Origin: Polyangiaceae bacterium
GTDB taxonomy: Bacteria > Myxococcota_A > Polyangia > Polyangiales > Polyangiaceae
Length of the DNA: 64,000 bases
Assembly (NCBI GenBank): GCA_019637295.1
Contig: JAHBVX010000005.1
Span: forward strand, 124,001-188,000
Direction of reading: 5' to 3'
How positions within the stretch are numbered: the stretch's first letter is position 1; every line of letters begins with the position of its first letter. Positions 55,544 through 64,000 of the stretch are shown in pieces. Below the pieces are notes generated by a model. The model was given only the letters and a program-made list of their open reading frames with translations. It was not told where the DNA came from and made no database searches. The position numbers were made by a program, and so were the translations under genes.

Positions 55544-56296
55544 ATGGGTCAGCGGAAGTTCCTCGCTTCGGCGGTATTTTTGCTTGGTTTCAGTACGGCT
55601 GGGCTGGCGGCGGCGGAGCCGCAGGCGGAGGCCTTGAAGCTGTTCGAGGAGAGCGCTGACCGCTATCGGGAGGGGAAGTTCGACGACGCGGCAGCCCTGC
55701 TCGAGCGGGCCTACGCCCTGCATCCCGAGCCCGTCCTGCTCTACAATCTCGGCCGCGCGTACGAGGGGCTCGGCGAGTCCGAGAAGGCCATCGACGCCTA
55801 CAAGCGCTATCTGGAGGGGACCCCCGACGCCAAAGACCGGGGCGCTCTCGAGCGCCGGATCGAGACCCTCGAGCGGCAGGTGGCCGAGCGGCAGCGTCTC
55901 GCGGAAGAACGCCGTCGTCTCGAGGAAGAACGCAAGCGCAGGCCCGCAGAGCCAGTGCCGCAGCCCAAGCCGGTGGCCTCGAGCGGCGCCGGCCCCTGGC
56001 CCTGGGTGGTCGCCGGCGTGGGCGTGGCTTCCGTCGGCGTGGGCGCCATCTTTGGGCTCCAGGCCCAGGCCAAGCGGGACGACGCGGAGAACGAGCTGAT
56101 CCAACGCCGCGCAGCAGAGACCTTTCGCAACGCGGAGACGTCCGCATCGACCGCCAATGTCTTCTTCATCGCGGGCACGGTCATCACCGGCGCCGGCGTC
56201 ACCTGGATCATCCTGGACCAACGCGGCAAGAGAGAACAGGCTCGGCTCGAGCTGCGGCTCGCACCGGGCAGCATCGCCCTCGCGGGACGACTGTGA
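55544..56296 (+). CDS. TPR-domain exported membrane protein
   Basis: 250 residues. Signal peptide to about residue 23 (AGLAAAEP), two to three TPR units (28-100, including DDAAALLERAYALHPEPVLLYNLGRAYEGLGE), a charged coiled coil (105-135), a Pro linker and two hydrophobic helices (about 147-168 and 202-222). The end GSIALAGRL parallels GGAAVAGRF of the protein at 17814, and the domain order is the same, without the PEGA-like insert. It is divergent from a Ser/Thr kinase and has its own promoter. Inferred envelope protein; no catalytic site. Confidence 0.85.
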   Translation: MGQRKFLASAVFLLGFSTAGLAAAEPQAEALKLFEESADRYREGKFDDAAALLERAYALHPEPVLLYNLGRAYEGLGESEKAIDAYKRYLEGTPDAKDRGALERRIETLERQVAERQRLAEERRRLEEERKRRPAEPVPQPKPVASSGAGPWPWVVAGVGVASVGVGAIFGLQAQAKRDDAENELIQRRAAETFRNAETSASTANVFFIAGTVITGAGVTWIILDQRGKREQARLELRLAPGSIALAGRL

Positions 56297-56374
56297 GGCG
56301 CGCGCTCGGCGCGCTGGTCCATGCTACCGCGACCGCGCCCGGACACGCGAGCTGTGCGAGGCGAGCTGAACGCG

Positions 56375-59326
56375 TCAGCCGCCAGGCACGAAGCGGATGT
56401 GCTGCACCAGCGGAGCCGCCTTGGCCGAGGCCTCGACCTCGTCGACCTCGAAGGGCACCGGGTGGTTCTCGTTCTTGCGCCAGAGCTCCGCTTGGTCGCG
56501 GAAATAGGGGCTGTCTTGCGCCAGCACGGCGCCGCCCGGCAGCGCGTTCCTGATCTTTGGACCCGACGGCGTCATCTCTGCCACGACGCGCTGCACCGGC
56601 CCCGAACCGTAGCCGAAGCTGAGCGGATCGCTCAGGGCACGGGTGATGGAGAAGTTGGAGGCGTCCACGTTCCACTGATCGCCATGTCGGGGGAACCCCT
56701 TGGGGAACACCGGATCGGTCACCGGTGGGACGCTCACCAGCCACACCGGGTTGAGGCTGTTGAACCGGACTCGATGCAGCTCTCCCCAGCGCCAGGTGCT
56801 GCGGTCCGCTCCGAAGATGCCGTGCAGGTCCGTCAACGCGTCGAGCAGCGCGGTGACCAGGCGATCGTCCCGTGACTCTACCGTGCTCTCCGTCGAGATG
56901 TCGTCCCACAGCGCGCTCTCGCCGGTCACCGCGTCGTAGGTGGCCAGCTGCGACTGCGGCTCGGCGAGCAAGCGCACGAACGCCCGCAGGGTGAACGTCG
57001 TGCCGACGTTCTTGAGGCCGACCTGATCGAGCTCGTCCTCGAAGGTGCGCGCGACCGCACGCACCAGCCAGGCGTTGAAGATCAGCGTCGCGCGCGCCGC
57101 GTCGGCCTCCGCCGCCGGCACGTCGAGGGAGTCGTCATCGAGGTTGATCCCGGCGGAGGCGAGGAAGCCGCCGGTCTGCCAAGCGGCGAGATCCGCCAGC
57201 ACTGCGGTCACCGCCGAGGCGTCGTAGCGCGAGTCGGCGACCACCGCCGCCAGCTCCGGGTGCGTGCCCGGCGTCAGCCGCTCGGCCTCGGCTCGCTCCA
57301 GAGCCGCGACGAAGTACTGCGCCAGGCGCGAGCCGAGGGCGCTCTTGTGGTCCGCCTGGATGGCCGCCATGCCCGTCGCCGTGATGCCCTCCGCCTCCGC
57401 GCTGAGCCGCTCTTCGATGCGCGCCAGTCGATAGCCTTGCGCGAACTCGCACCCCGCGTAGAACGACTCGCCGTTTGGCAGCTTGTCGTTGCCCGGGTGG
57501 TTGTCCACGGTGAAGGCCACGTTGTCCGTATTGGCCGTCGCGATCCAACCCTTGGCGGGGGTCTTGAGCTTGGGCAGATAGCGCTCCTCGAGCACGCCCT
57601 TCCACTCGTGCTCGCCGCTCTCGCCGTCGAGCACGAAACAAGGGAGCGTCCCCGTGAACGTGTCCGGATCCCAGTCCGCGTAGGCCCTCTCGTCGCGATA
57701 CGGCAACACCGCCGGCGCGGTCCACGCGATGTCTCCCGCCGAGTCCGCGAGCATCCAGTTCTGCGCACCGACGCCAAAGCGAGCGAGGGACTGGCGTGCC
57801 TCGTCCACGTTCTTGGCGCGCAGCAGGCCCATCACGGCTTCGACGTCTTCGCTCGCGGCGTGCCCGGTCCAGCGCACCGACAGCGCCTCGCCCCCGGGCG
57901 TAGGGGGGACGACCTGTCGGTTCTGGATCGTCGGCACGATCGGACCATGATGGGGCACCACCAGCACGTCCCAACTGTAGTCGGGCGAGCCAGCGATCTT
58001 GATCGTCTCCTTCACCTTCTGCAGACCCACGGGCTGGCCTTTGAAGACCACACCCTGCCCATCGCCGGTGACCTTCTCACGCCAGACGTCCGACACGTCG
58101 TAGCCGGCCGTCGTCGCGCCCCAGGAGACGTGGCGATTGGAGCCGAGGATCACGCCAGGGATGCCCGGGAACGCCAGCCCGATGACCTCCATGTCGTCCT
58201 TGGGGTCATCCGGGTTGTCGACCACCAAGTGGGTCGGCCAGAACACCATCGGCGAGCTGAGACCCAGGTGCGGATCGTTGGCCATGATGGCGTTGCCGCT
58301 GGCGGTCTTGCTGCCGGCGACCGCCCAGTTGTTGGAGCCGGCGAACTCGTCCCCCCCCACGAAATCCTGCGCGCGGGTGACCGCGTCCGTGAACGGCCTC
58401 GTGCTCTCGAGCAGCGCCTGACTGAACTCGAGCCCGGTGCTGGGGGTCCGACGCCGCCGTGCGCGCGGGTTCGTCCCCTGAAAGGGCCCCAGGATGTAGG
58501 CGTTCGGGCTCGGCTCGTCCGAGAATCCGACGGCCGGCGTGTTCGGCTCGGGCGGCGCAAAGCGGAACAGGTCCCGCAGCAGCCCGGCGCGCTTCTGAAT
58601 CAACGGATTCGAAGAGCTCGGATCGAAGTGCGCGCGGAGGGACGCGACGCGCCCCGTGAGGCTGATGTCGGCGTTGGCGTCGTAGCTGAGCGAGAAGGAC
58701 TGGAGCCGCGCCATCGCCAGCGAGTCCGCGGGCGTCCAGTCGCCGAAGTGGCTGGCGTTCATGCCGTTCAGCGGCTGAGCGAGCTCGACCTTGCCATCCC
58801 GCAGCGCACGGTTGAACGCCGTAACGCCCGCGGCGAAGGCCTCCAGCATGCGGCGAACCTCGCCCTCCGCCGGCAGAGCGTCGACCATGGCCTTGGCGGC
58901 GCGGTGCAGCCCGATGGTGCGCATCGTGATGTCCCCGTTGATCTGACCTGGGTCCGCCAGGCCGAAGATCTCGGCGATCTGTCCAGTGGCCAGCCGCCTC
59001 GCGAGCTCGAGTTGTCCGCCGCGATCGACCGCCACCATGTAACCCTGCACCCGCAGCGCGTCCTCGGGCGTGCGCGCGTAGATGTGAACCATGCCGTATT
59101 GATCGCGAACGGCGCTCACCTCCCCGGCAAGCCCGTCGAGCGCCACCGTCTCGGTCACCGCCGTGCGCTCGCCCCAGGGGCTCGGACCCAGGCTGGCGTC
59201 CGGCACGACCACGTCCGTGCCGGCGTCCGGCCTCGGCGTGGCGGTGCCCTCTTCACCGTCACCGCAGGCCTTCACGGCGAGGAGCAGGGTCAAGGACAGT
59301 GGGGTCAGGACACGGGCGACGCGCAT
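56375..59326 (-). CDS. Penicillin acylase-family lipoprotein (Ntn amidohydrolase)
   Basis: 983 residues from ATG 59326; an in-frame ATG at 59371 adds 15 basic residues and overlaps RNase H. Lipobox AVKAC (Cys21), then an Asp/Pro linker. The family signature GSNNWAV marks autocleavage before Ser331, which becomes the N-terminal nucleophile; ANDPHLGLSSP and later VSWGATT are also conserved. Members hydrolyse penicillins, acyl-homoserine lactones or other amides, and the length fits the larger lipoprotein subgroup. The substrate cannot be read off. It follows RNase HI by 37 nt on the same strand. Confidence 0.9.
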   Translation of the reverse strand: MRVARVLTPLSLTLLLAVKACGDGEEGTATPRPDAGTDVVVPDASLGPSPWGERTAVTETVALDGLAGEVSAVRDQYGMVHIYARTPEDALRVQGYMVAVDRGGQLELARRLATGQIAEIFGLADPGQINGDITMRTIGLHRAAKAMVDALPAEGEVRRMLEAFAAGVTAFNRALRDGKVELAQPLNGMNASHFGDWTPADSLAMARLQSFSLSYDANADISLTGRVASLRAHFDPSSSNPLIQKRAGLLRDLFRFAPPEPNTPAVGFSDEPSPNAYILGPFQGTNPRARRRRTPSTGLEFSQALLESTRPFTDAVTRAQDFVGGDEFAGSNNWAVAGSKTASGNAIMANDPHLGLSSPMVFWPTHLVVDNPDDPKDDMEVIGLAFPGIPGVILGSNRHVSWGATTAGYDVSDVWREKVTGDGQGVVFKGQPVGLQKVKETIKIAGSPDYSWDVLVVPHHGPIVPTIQNRQVVPPTPGGEALSVRWTGHAASEDVEAVMGLLRAKNVDEARQSLARFGVGAQNWMLADSAGDIAWTAPAVLPYRDERAYADWDPDTFTGTLPCFVLDGESGEHEWKGVLEERYLPKLKTPAKGWIATANTDNVAFTVDNHPGNDKLPNGESFYAGCEFAQGYRLARIEERLSAEAEGITATGMAAIQADHKSALGSRLAQYFVAALERAEAERLTPGTHPELAAVVADSRYDASAVTAVLADLAAWQTGGFLASAGINLDDDSLDVPAAEADAARATLIFNAWLVRAVARTFEDELDQVGLKNVGTTFTLRAFVRLLAEPQSQLATYDAVTGESALWDDISTESTVESRDDRLVTALLDALTDLHGIFGADRSTWRWGELHRVRFNSLNPVWLVSVPPVTDPVFPKGFPRHGDQWNVDASNFSITRALSDPLSFGYGSGPVQRVVAEMTPSGPKIRNALPGGAVLAQDSPYFRDQAELWRKNENHPVPFEVDEVEASAKAAPLVQHIRFVPGG

Positions 59327-59363
59327 GCCGGGGAGCGTTCTCCGACTTCGCGCCGGGTGCAAC

Positions 59364-59819
59364 TCAGCCACTCGCCCGGCGCTCTTCGAGGCCCTGGCGC
59401 GCGAGGGCGTCGGCCCGCTCGTTGTCCGGGTGGCCCGCGTGACCCTTGACCCAGTGCCACTCGACCTGGTGGCGGCTGATGGCTTGCTCGAGGGCCTGCC
59501 ACAGGTCCACGTTCTTCACGGGCTTCCTCGCCGCCGTTCGCCAGCCCCGAGCCTTCCACTGCGGCAACCACGAGGTGATGCCGTCGCGGACGTAGACGCT
59601 GTCCGTGTACACGCGCACCCGCGTCGGTCCGTCGAGCGACTCGAGGGCGCGGATGGCCGCCATGAGTTCCATGCGGTTGTTGGTGGTGGCGAGCTCCCCA
59701 CCGCGCAGGGTCCGCTCGTTGCCTTTGGAGCGCAGCAGCGCTCCCCAACCCCCGGGACCCGGGTTGCCCGAACACGCACCGTCGGTGAAAATGTCCACCT
59801 CAGCTAGAGCCTTGGTCAC
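59364..59819 (-). CDS. rnhA: Ribonuclease HI
   Basis: 151 residues from GTG 59819, degrading RNA in RNA-DNA hybrids. Catalytic residues Asp13 ([15 protein letters not shown]), Glu51 ([10 protein letters not shown]), Asp73 (VYTDSVYV) and Asp137 (NERADALAR), with His127 in WVKGHAGH. The basic loop [16 protein letters not shown] is the E. coli-type handle. A longer upstream frame overlaps the fibro-slime gene on the opposite strand and has no RNase H similarity, so it was dropped. Confidence 0.95.
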   Translation of the reverse strand: MTKALAEVDIFTDGACSGNPGPGGWGALLRSKGNERTLRGGELATTNNRMELMAAIRALESLDGPTRVRVYTDSVYVRDGITSWLPQWKARGWRTAARKPVKNVDLWQALEQAISRHQVEWHWVKGHAGHPDNERADALARQGLEERRASG

Positions 59820-59931
59820 GACTCGCTCAATTACTCGCTCAGTGCACGATGGTAAAGCGCCGCGCGCTCCCCGGCTTCGGTAGCCTGCGCTCCAGCCCTG
59901 GTGCACACTGTCGGAGGCTGTAGGAGGCGCG

Positions 59932-60774
59932 GTGATGTCCCGAACTCTCAGTATGCTGCTATCGACGGTGCTGCTGGTTGCCTGCGGAGGCGACGATGAC
60001 GGCAACTTGGTCGCCGGAGGCAACAGCCCGGGTGGCGGCTCGGGCAAGGGCGGCGGCTCCGGCGCCGCCATCGGCACAGGCGGTTCGTCCGCGGGCAGCG
60101 GGACTGGCGCGACGGGCGCGGGCGGCGGCGACGGAGGCGACGACCTGTGCGGCAGCACGCTCACCGGAACCGTGCGGGACTTCAAGGCCAGCCACCCGGA
60201 CTTCGAGTACACCATCGGCGTCGATCCGGGCATCGTGCAGAAGGCACTCGGCGCAGACGGCAAGCCTGTCTACGCCAGCGCGACGACCACGCCCACCACC
60301 AACGGCAAGGCGTCGTTCGACCAGTGGTACAACGACGTGCCTGGCGTCAATCAGAAGAAGCACCACGCCATCACGCTGACGAACACGGGTGGCAACACCT
60401 GGACCTACTCGAGCAACGCCTTCTTCCCCATCGATGGCGAGCTCTTCGGCAACGAGGGCAACGCGCACAACTATCACTTCACCTACGAGCTCGCGACGAA
60501 GTTCCGCTACGAGGGAGGCGAGGTCTTCACCTTCACCGGTGACGACGACCTGTTCGTGTTCATCAACGGCAAGCTCGGGATCGACCTCGGCGGCGTCCAC
60601 GGCGCAATGTCGGGCACCATCAACCTCGACGCGAGCGCCTCGGAGCTCGGCATTTCCGTCGGCAACGTCTACGCTCTGGACTTCTTCTTCGCCGAGCGAC
60701 ACACCTCCGAGTCGAATTTCCGGATCGACACCTCGATCGCCACCTTCGTCGATTGTGGCCCGCAGGTGCGCTGA
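59932..60774 (+). CDS. Lipoprotein with fibro-slime domain
   Basis: 280 residues from GTG 59932 (ATG 59935 one codon later). Lipobox LLVAC (Cys18), a Gly/Ser linker (25-70), then a fibro-slime domain: [59 protein letters not shown] and [17 protein letters not shown]. This PA14-related beta domain is found in secreted surface proteins of fibrolytic, social and myxobacterial species and is thought to bind glycans. Probably surface-anchored. It is divergent from RNase HI. Confidence 0.88.
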   Translation: MMSRTLSMLLSTVLLVACGGDDDGNLVAGGNSPGGGSGKGGGSGAAIGTGGSSAGSGTGATGAGGGDGGDDLCGSTLTGTVRDFKASHPDFEYTIGVDPGIVQKALGADGKPVYASATTTPTTNGKASFDQWYNDVPGVNQKKHHAITLTNTGGNTWTYSSNAFFPIDGELFGNEGNAHNYHFTYELATKFRYEGGEVFTFTGDDDLFVFINGKLGIDLGGVHGAMSGTINLDASASELGISVGNVYALDFFFAERHTSESNFRIDTSIATFVDCGPQVR

Positions 60775-60802
60775 TGCCGGAAGGCGTGATACCGTCGACC
60801 CC

Positions 60803-61798
60803 ATGACGGCGCGGCCCTGGGCGGCGGGTGTTGTTGCGGTGCTCTTGGCGTTGCCTGGGGCCTGCACCAACGACTACTCCGAGTTCACCTTCGCCGACAT
60901 CCCGGGGACTGGCGGCAGCCCCCCGGACGGTTCGTCCGGGTCGGGTGGCCTGGGCTCGGGTGGCGTCCCAACGGGAGGCAGTGGCGGCGCGGGCACGGGC
61001 GGCGCGGGCGCCGCAGCGACCGGCGGCGCGGGTGGAGGTCCGGCTTGCTCCGGTGACCAGAAGTCCTGTGCTGGTCAGTGCGTGTCGACCAGCGATCCAG
61101 CTTTCGGTTGCGGGTCGGCGGGCTGCGATCCGTGCGTCATCGCCAACGCCGGCACGCAGTGCGCGTCGGGTCAGTGCGCGCTATCGACGTGCAACACCGA
61201 CTTCGACGACTGCAACTCGACGCTCGCCGACGGCTGCGAGCAGTCGCTCCTTGCCGTGGGGCACTGCGGCGCCTGCAATCGACCCTGCAGTCCGTCCAAC
61301 AGCGTGGCGGCGGTCTGCGAGGCGAGCGCGTGCAAGCACCGCTGCACCGCGGGCTTCGGCGACTGCACCCAGCCTACGTCCGGGCCGGACGACGGGTGCG
61401 AGACCGACGTCGCCAGCACGAAAGCAAGCTGCGGCAGCTGCGGGAACGACTGCGGCGCTCAGGGGGCCGCGGGCGGCTTCCAGTGCTCGGCGGGCGTGTG
61501 CGGCTGCAGCGCGACGAACCAGTGTAACGTCGGGGGCGGAGTCAGCGGCTCCTGTGACACGACGACCGGGCTGTGCAGCTGTGGCGGCTCCACCTGCCGA
61601 CCTGGCGAGCACTGCGGTAAGGTCCAAGGCAACGACGTCTGCCGCTGCAACGCCCAAACGCCCTGCGGCAGCGGACAGACCTGCTGCCAGACGCCGAGCG
61701 GGTGTCGGGACTTGCAGTCAGACGATGGCAACTGCGGAGCCTGTGGTAAGGTCTGCCCGCAGGGTCTCTCATGCAAAGCTGGCAGCTGCGAAGCGTGA
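60803..61798 (+). CDS. Cys-rich lipoprotein with Gly linker
   Basis: 331 residues. Lipobox LPGAC (Cys21), a Gly/Ser/Ala linker (about 35-88), then about 40 Cys in small modules such as CNSTLADGCEQSLLAVGHCGACNRPC and DGCETD...SCGSCGNDC, a pattern seen in Myxococcota surface proteins (tryptophan-poor, disulfide-rich). No enzymatic motif. The 28-nt gap from the fibro-slime gene suggests they are co-expressed surface lipoproteins. Confidence 0.83.
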   Translation: MTARPWAAGVVAVLLALPGACTNDYSEFTFADIPGTGGSPPDGSSGSGGLGSGGVPTGGSGGAGTGGAGAAATGGAGGGPACSGDQKSCAGQCVSTSDPAFGCGSAGCDPCVIANAGTQCASGQCALSTCNTDFDDCNSTLADGCEQSLLAVGHCGACNRPCSPSNSVAAVCEASACKHRCTAGFGDCTQPTSGPDDGCETDVASTKASCGSCGNDCGAQGAAGGFQCSAGVCGCSATNQCNVGGGVSGSCDTTTGLCSCGGSTCRPGEHCGKVQGNDVCRCNAQTPCGSGQTCCQTPSGCRDLQSDDGNCGACGKVCPQGLSCKAGSCEA

Positions 61799-61804
61799 AG
61801 CATC

Positions 61805-63184
61805 GTGCCGACTGAGCGGCGAGAGCTGGTCTTCGGGCGCGGAGCGCTCGTGCTGCTCGCGCTGGCCGCCGTAGGGCTCCTGCTCTACGTCATGCGCGAT
61901 GTCCTGACGCCAATCTTTCTGGCGTTCACCATCGCCTACGTGCTCGATCCGGTGGTCGATCGCCTCGAGCGATGGAAGCTCCCCCGAGCGCTGGCCATCG
62001 CGCTGGTCGTCACCACCTTCTTCGGCGCCGTGACGCTGTTCGCCCTGCTCGTCATCCCGGACGTCGTACGCGATCTGGTCGCCGTGGCCAAGGAGCTGCC
62101 GCGACACGCCAAGCACTGGCTCAGCCAGGCCGAGCCGCTGCTCGAGCGCTACGGCGTGACCGTGCCGAAGACCGCCGAGGAGTGGCTCGCGCGACTGCAA
62201 GCCAACACCGAGACGCTCTCCAAGGTGCCCCTCGAGCCCGTGGGTGACCTGCTGAAGAAGATCGTCGGCGGTACCGCGTCGGCGGTCGGAGCGGTGTTCG
62301 CCGCGCTGATCGTGCCCATCCTCGCGATCTATCTGCTGAACGACTTCGACCGCATCGTGCAGGGGGTGAAGGAGCTGATCCCGCCGCGGCATCGGGCCAC
62401 CGTGAGCGAAATCGCCTCCGAAGTGGACGGCACCCTCAGCCAGTTCATGCGCGGGCAGCTCACGGTCATGGCCATCCTGGCCGTCCTGTACGGCGGGGCC
62501 TACTCCGCGCTGGGGATCCGGCTGGCCATCCCGATCGGCATCGCCGCCGGGATCTTGAACATCGTGCCGTACGTGGGCAGCGCCTTCGCGCTGCTGGCCG
62601 GGCTGTTGATGGCGCTGATCGGGGGCGGTGGATGGTTTCAGATCGGCGGCGTCGTCGTCGCCTACGTCGTGGTGCAGACCCTCGAAGGCTTCGTCATCAC
62701 GCCTCGCATCGTGGGGGAGAGCGTGGGCCTGCGCGAGGTGTGGGTGTTGCTGGCTTTGTTCATCGCGGGAGAGGTCTTCGGCTTCTTGGGGGTGCTGCTG
62801 GCCGTGCCGGCTGCAGCGGTGCTGAAGATCTTCTTCCAGCGCGCCGTGGCGCAGTACAAGCGCTCCGGGTTGTTTGCAGAGCCAGCGGCCACGCCGGCTG
62901 GCGGCGTCCAGGCGCGCGGCTCTCCCCCACCCGAGGAGGAAGACGCCTACGAGGAACAAACCGTCGCGCACACGCCGCGCTCCAAGTCTGCTCCGCCCGC
63001 GGATGTAGCGCCCGACCCGGAGCAACCCAGCAGACCTGGGCCTGACGCTCCGGCAGCGGAGGAGGACACGAATCCTGGCGGGCCTGCCTCCAAGCGGGCG
63101 GCCCAGAGCCCGAGCGAGGCGCCCGAGCCGTCGCCGGTCCAGGACGACGGCTCTACCCCGACCGGGGGCACCGAGCAGGTCTGA
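61805..63184 (+). CDS. AI-2E/PerM-family membrane permease
   Basis: 459 residues from GTG 61805. About eight TM segments with the family core: PIFLAFTIAYVLDPVVDRLERW near the start, GQLTVMAILAVLYGGAYSALGI, GILNIVPYVGSAFALL and VVQTLEGFVITPRIVGESVGL. Members have been linked to AI-2 export or Na+/H+ exchange; the role here is undefined. A 110-residue acidic, Pro-rich cytoplasmic tail is unusual for the family. It follows the Cys-rich lipoprotein gene by six bases. Confidence 0.9.
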   Translation: MPTERRELVFGRGALVLLALAAVGLLLYVMRDVLTPIFLAFTIAYVLDPVVDRLERWKLPRALAIALVVTTFFGAVTLFALLVIPDVVRDLVAVAKELPRHAKHWLSQAEPLLERYGVTVPKTAEEWLARLQANTETLSKVPLEPVGDLLKKIVGGTASAVGAVFAALIVPILAIYLLNDFDRIVQGVKELIPPRHRATVSEIASEVDGTLSQFMRGQLTVMAILAVLYGGAYSALGIRLAIPIGIAAGILNIVPYVGSAFALLAGLLMALIGGGGWFQIGGVVVAYVVVQTLEGFVITPRIVGESVGLREVWVLLALFIAGEVFGFLGVLLAVPAAAVLKIFFQRAVAQYKRSGLFAEPAATPAGGVQARGSPPPEEEDAYEEQTVAHTPRSKSAPPADVAPDPEQPSRPGPDAPAAEEDTNPGGPASKRAAQSPSEAPEPSPVQDDGSTPTGGTEQV

Positions 63185-63194
63185 GGCTGCGCCC

Positions 63195-63416
63195 TCAGGC
63201 TGAGGCCGAGGGGGGCGTCCGCCGGTCGTCTTCCTCCGGCATGAGCGCAAAGACCAGGGCGGCACCCAGCACCGGCAAGAGCCAGATGACCTTCGACTGC
63301 AGCAGCTTCTGGCTGCGGTCGAAGACGCGGCTCTGCCAGACGCGGCGGGTGAGCCAGACCTGGAAGCCAATGACGGCCAGGATCAAGAGGGAGAAGACGA
63401 CGTCGCTCGGGTTCAT
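63195..63416 (-). CDS. Small two-TM membrane protein
   Basis: 73 residues from ATG 63416. Two hydrophobic helices: VVFSLLILAVIGFQVWL at 6-22 and VIWLLPVLGAALVFALM at 43-59, with a short basic loop between (RRVWQSRVFDRSQK) and an acidic end. The second segment resembles the N-terminal membrane part of cardiolipin synthase/PLDc_N proteins, but nothing else of that family is present. Function unknown. A longer open frame upstream overlaps the helicase gene and is not used. Confidence 0.68.
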   Translation of the reverse strand: MNPSDVVFSLLILAVIGFQVWLTRRVWQSRVFDRSQKLLQSKVIWLLPVLGAALVFALMPEEDDRRTPPSASA

Positions 63417-63525
63417 GAAAGCTGCGGGGACTATGTGTCCGCCGCAGGGGATGCGCAAGTCCGCGCTGCGGCTCCTTTTCGCTGGCCTCGTCGCCCCAAG
63501 GGGACCAGAACCGAGTCTTGTCGCG

Positions 63526-64000
63526 ATGAACCGCCCCGCCGAGTCGTCCCCCGTGGTTCGAGCCCTGCTCGGTCCCACCAACACGGGGAAGACACACCGC
63601 GCGGTCGAAGCCATGCTCGAGCACGAGAGCGGCATGATCGGCCTGCCGCTGCGCCTGCTGGCCAGGGAGGTGTACGACCGCCTCGTCAACCGGCTCGGGG
63701 AGGGCGACGTGTCGCTCGTGACGGGCGAGGAGAAGCGCATCGCCCCCGGCGGCCGATACTGGGTTTGCACCGTCGAAGCCATGCCCGCGGACCGTGAGGT
63801 CGATTTCCTCGCGGTCGACGAGATCCAACTGGCCGCGCATCGCGAGCGCGGGCACGTCTTCACCGACCGACTGCTGCACGCCCGCGGCCGCCGCCAGACG
63901 TGGTTCTTGGGTGCTGAGACCGTGCGCGCGCTGCTCGAGCACCTCGTCCCCGAGGCGACCATCGAGCGGCATCCGCGGCTCTCTCGGCTCACCCGCGCGA
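63526..64000 (+). CDS. Suv3-like DExH helicase, N-terminal part
   Basis: First 158 residues; the gene continues beyond the right edge. Motif I GPTNTGKTHRAVEAM with conserved Asn, motif VCTVEAMP and motif II VDEIQLAAHRERGHVFTDRLLHARG are those of Suv3-type RNA helicases (superfamily 2, mitochondrial degradosome relatives), which also occur in alphaproteobacteria and some other bacteria. The later LGAETVRALLE matches motif III. Expected role: RNA unwinding in turnover. ATG 63526 is the first start after the divergent small membrane gene. Confidence 0.85.
   Translation, partial: MNRPAESSPVVRALLGPTNTGKTHRAVEAMLEHESGMIGLPLRLLAREVYDRLVNRLGEGDVSLVTGEEKRIAPGGRYWVCTVEAMPADREVDFLAVDEIQLAAHRERGHVFTDRLLHARGRRQTWFLGAETVRALLEHLVPEATIERHPRLSRLTRA

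Noticed and set aside
55421-56221. N-terminal extension of the second Ser/Thr kinase
   Set aside because: Antisense to the TPR membrane protein gene; the kinase fold starts after ATG 55420.
59820-60263. N-terminal extension of RNase HI
   Set aside because: Antisense to the fibro-slime lipoprotein and Pro-rich; RNase HI is complete without it.

Overview
The window looks like a chromosomal segment of a myxobacterium-type organism (Myxococcota, probably near Polyangia). The grounds are very high GC with G/C third positions, many GTG starts, two membrane-anchored Ser/Thr kinases, several lipoproteins with Gly/Ser-rich linkers, menaquinone rather than ubiquinone genes, and a 3468-residue TPR protein. 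I found no rRNA, tRNA, CRISPR array, insertion sequence or phage gene. This taxonomic call is inference from gene style; no marker gene was compared.

Layout. 1-7271: a truncated ABC-F ATPase, a structured RNA-like leader with an intrinsic terminator in front of a MATE exporter, a PAS histidine kinase with receiver domain, a metzincin-like lipoprotein and a C69/secernin peptidase. 7322-14463: nine tightly packed plus-strand genes: Rrf2 regulator, CysK, ThiF/MoeB-like E1, a ThiS/MoaD-like sulfur carrier, a short E1-arm-like protein, CysM, a JAMM (Mec-like) hydrolase, then two exported proteins built from a repeated two-cysteine domain. This resembles the CysO/CysM/Mec route to cysteine, with an apparently divided E1 and an unexplained exported pair at the end.

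14476-24549: a lipoprotein with a probable CTG start, a two-TM dispanin-like protein, a Ser/Thr kinase coupled to a TPR membrane protein, an iron-type alcohol dehydrogenase, a UvrD/PcrA-like helicase, an SDR, a PPC-like lipoprotein and a lone CcmH. 24738-33595: an eight-gene operon, DAHP synthase then menG, menF, menD, menH, menA, menC and menE, with all seven junctions overlapping by exactly 4 nt. menB and the DHNA-CoA thioesterase are not in it.

33604-37239: a DUF4920 lipoprotein, PssA, a LysM hydrolase, a small zinc-binding-type protein and a BASS-family transporter. 37355-47761: the giant TPR gene, ending in a 13-bp perfect hairpin around its stop codon. 47926-56296: polyphosphate:AMP phosphotransferase, a small repeat protein, then a minus-strand run kinase > YgiQ radical SAM > FHA-GGDEF > lipoprotein > upp, with a TPR membrane protein divergent from the kinase. 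56375-64000: a penicillin-acylase-family lipoprotein, RNase HI, a fibro-slime lipoprotein, a Cys-rich lipoprotein, an AI-2E-family permease, a small two-TM protein and the start of a Suv3-like helicase.
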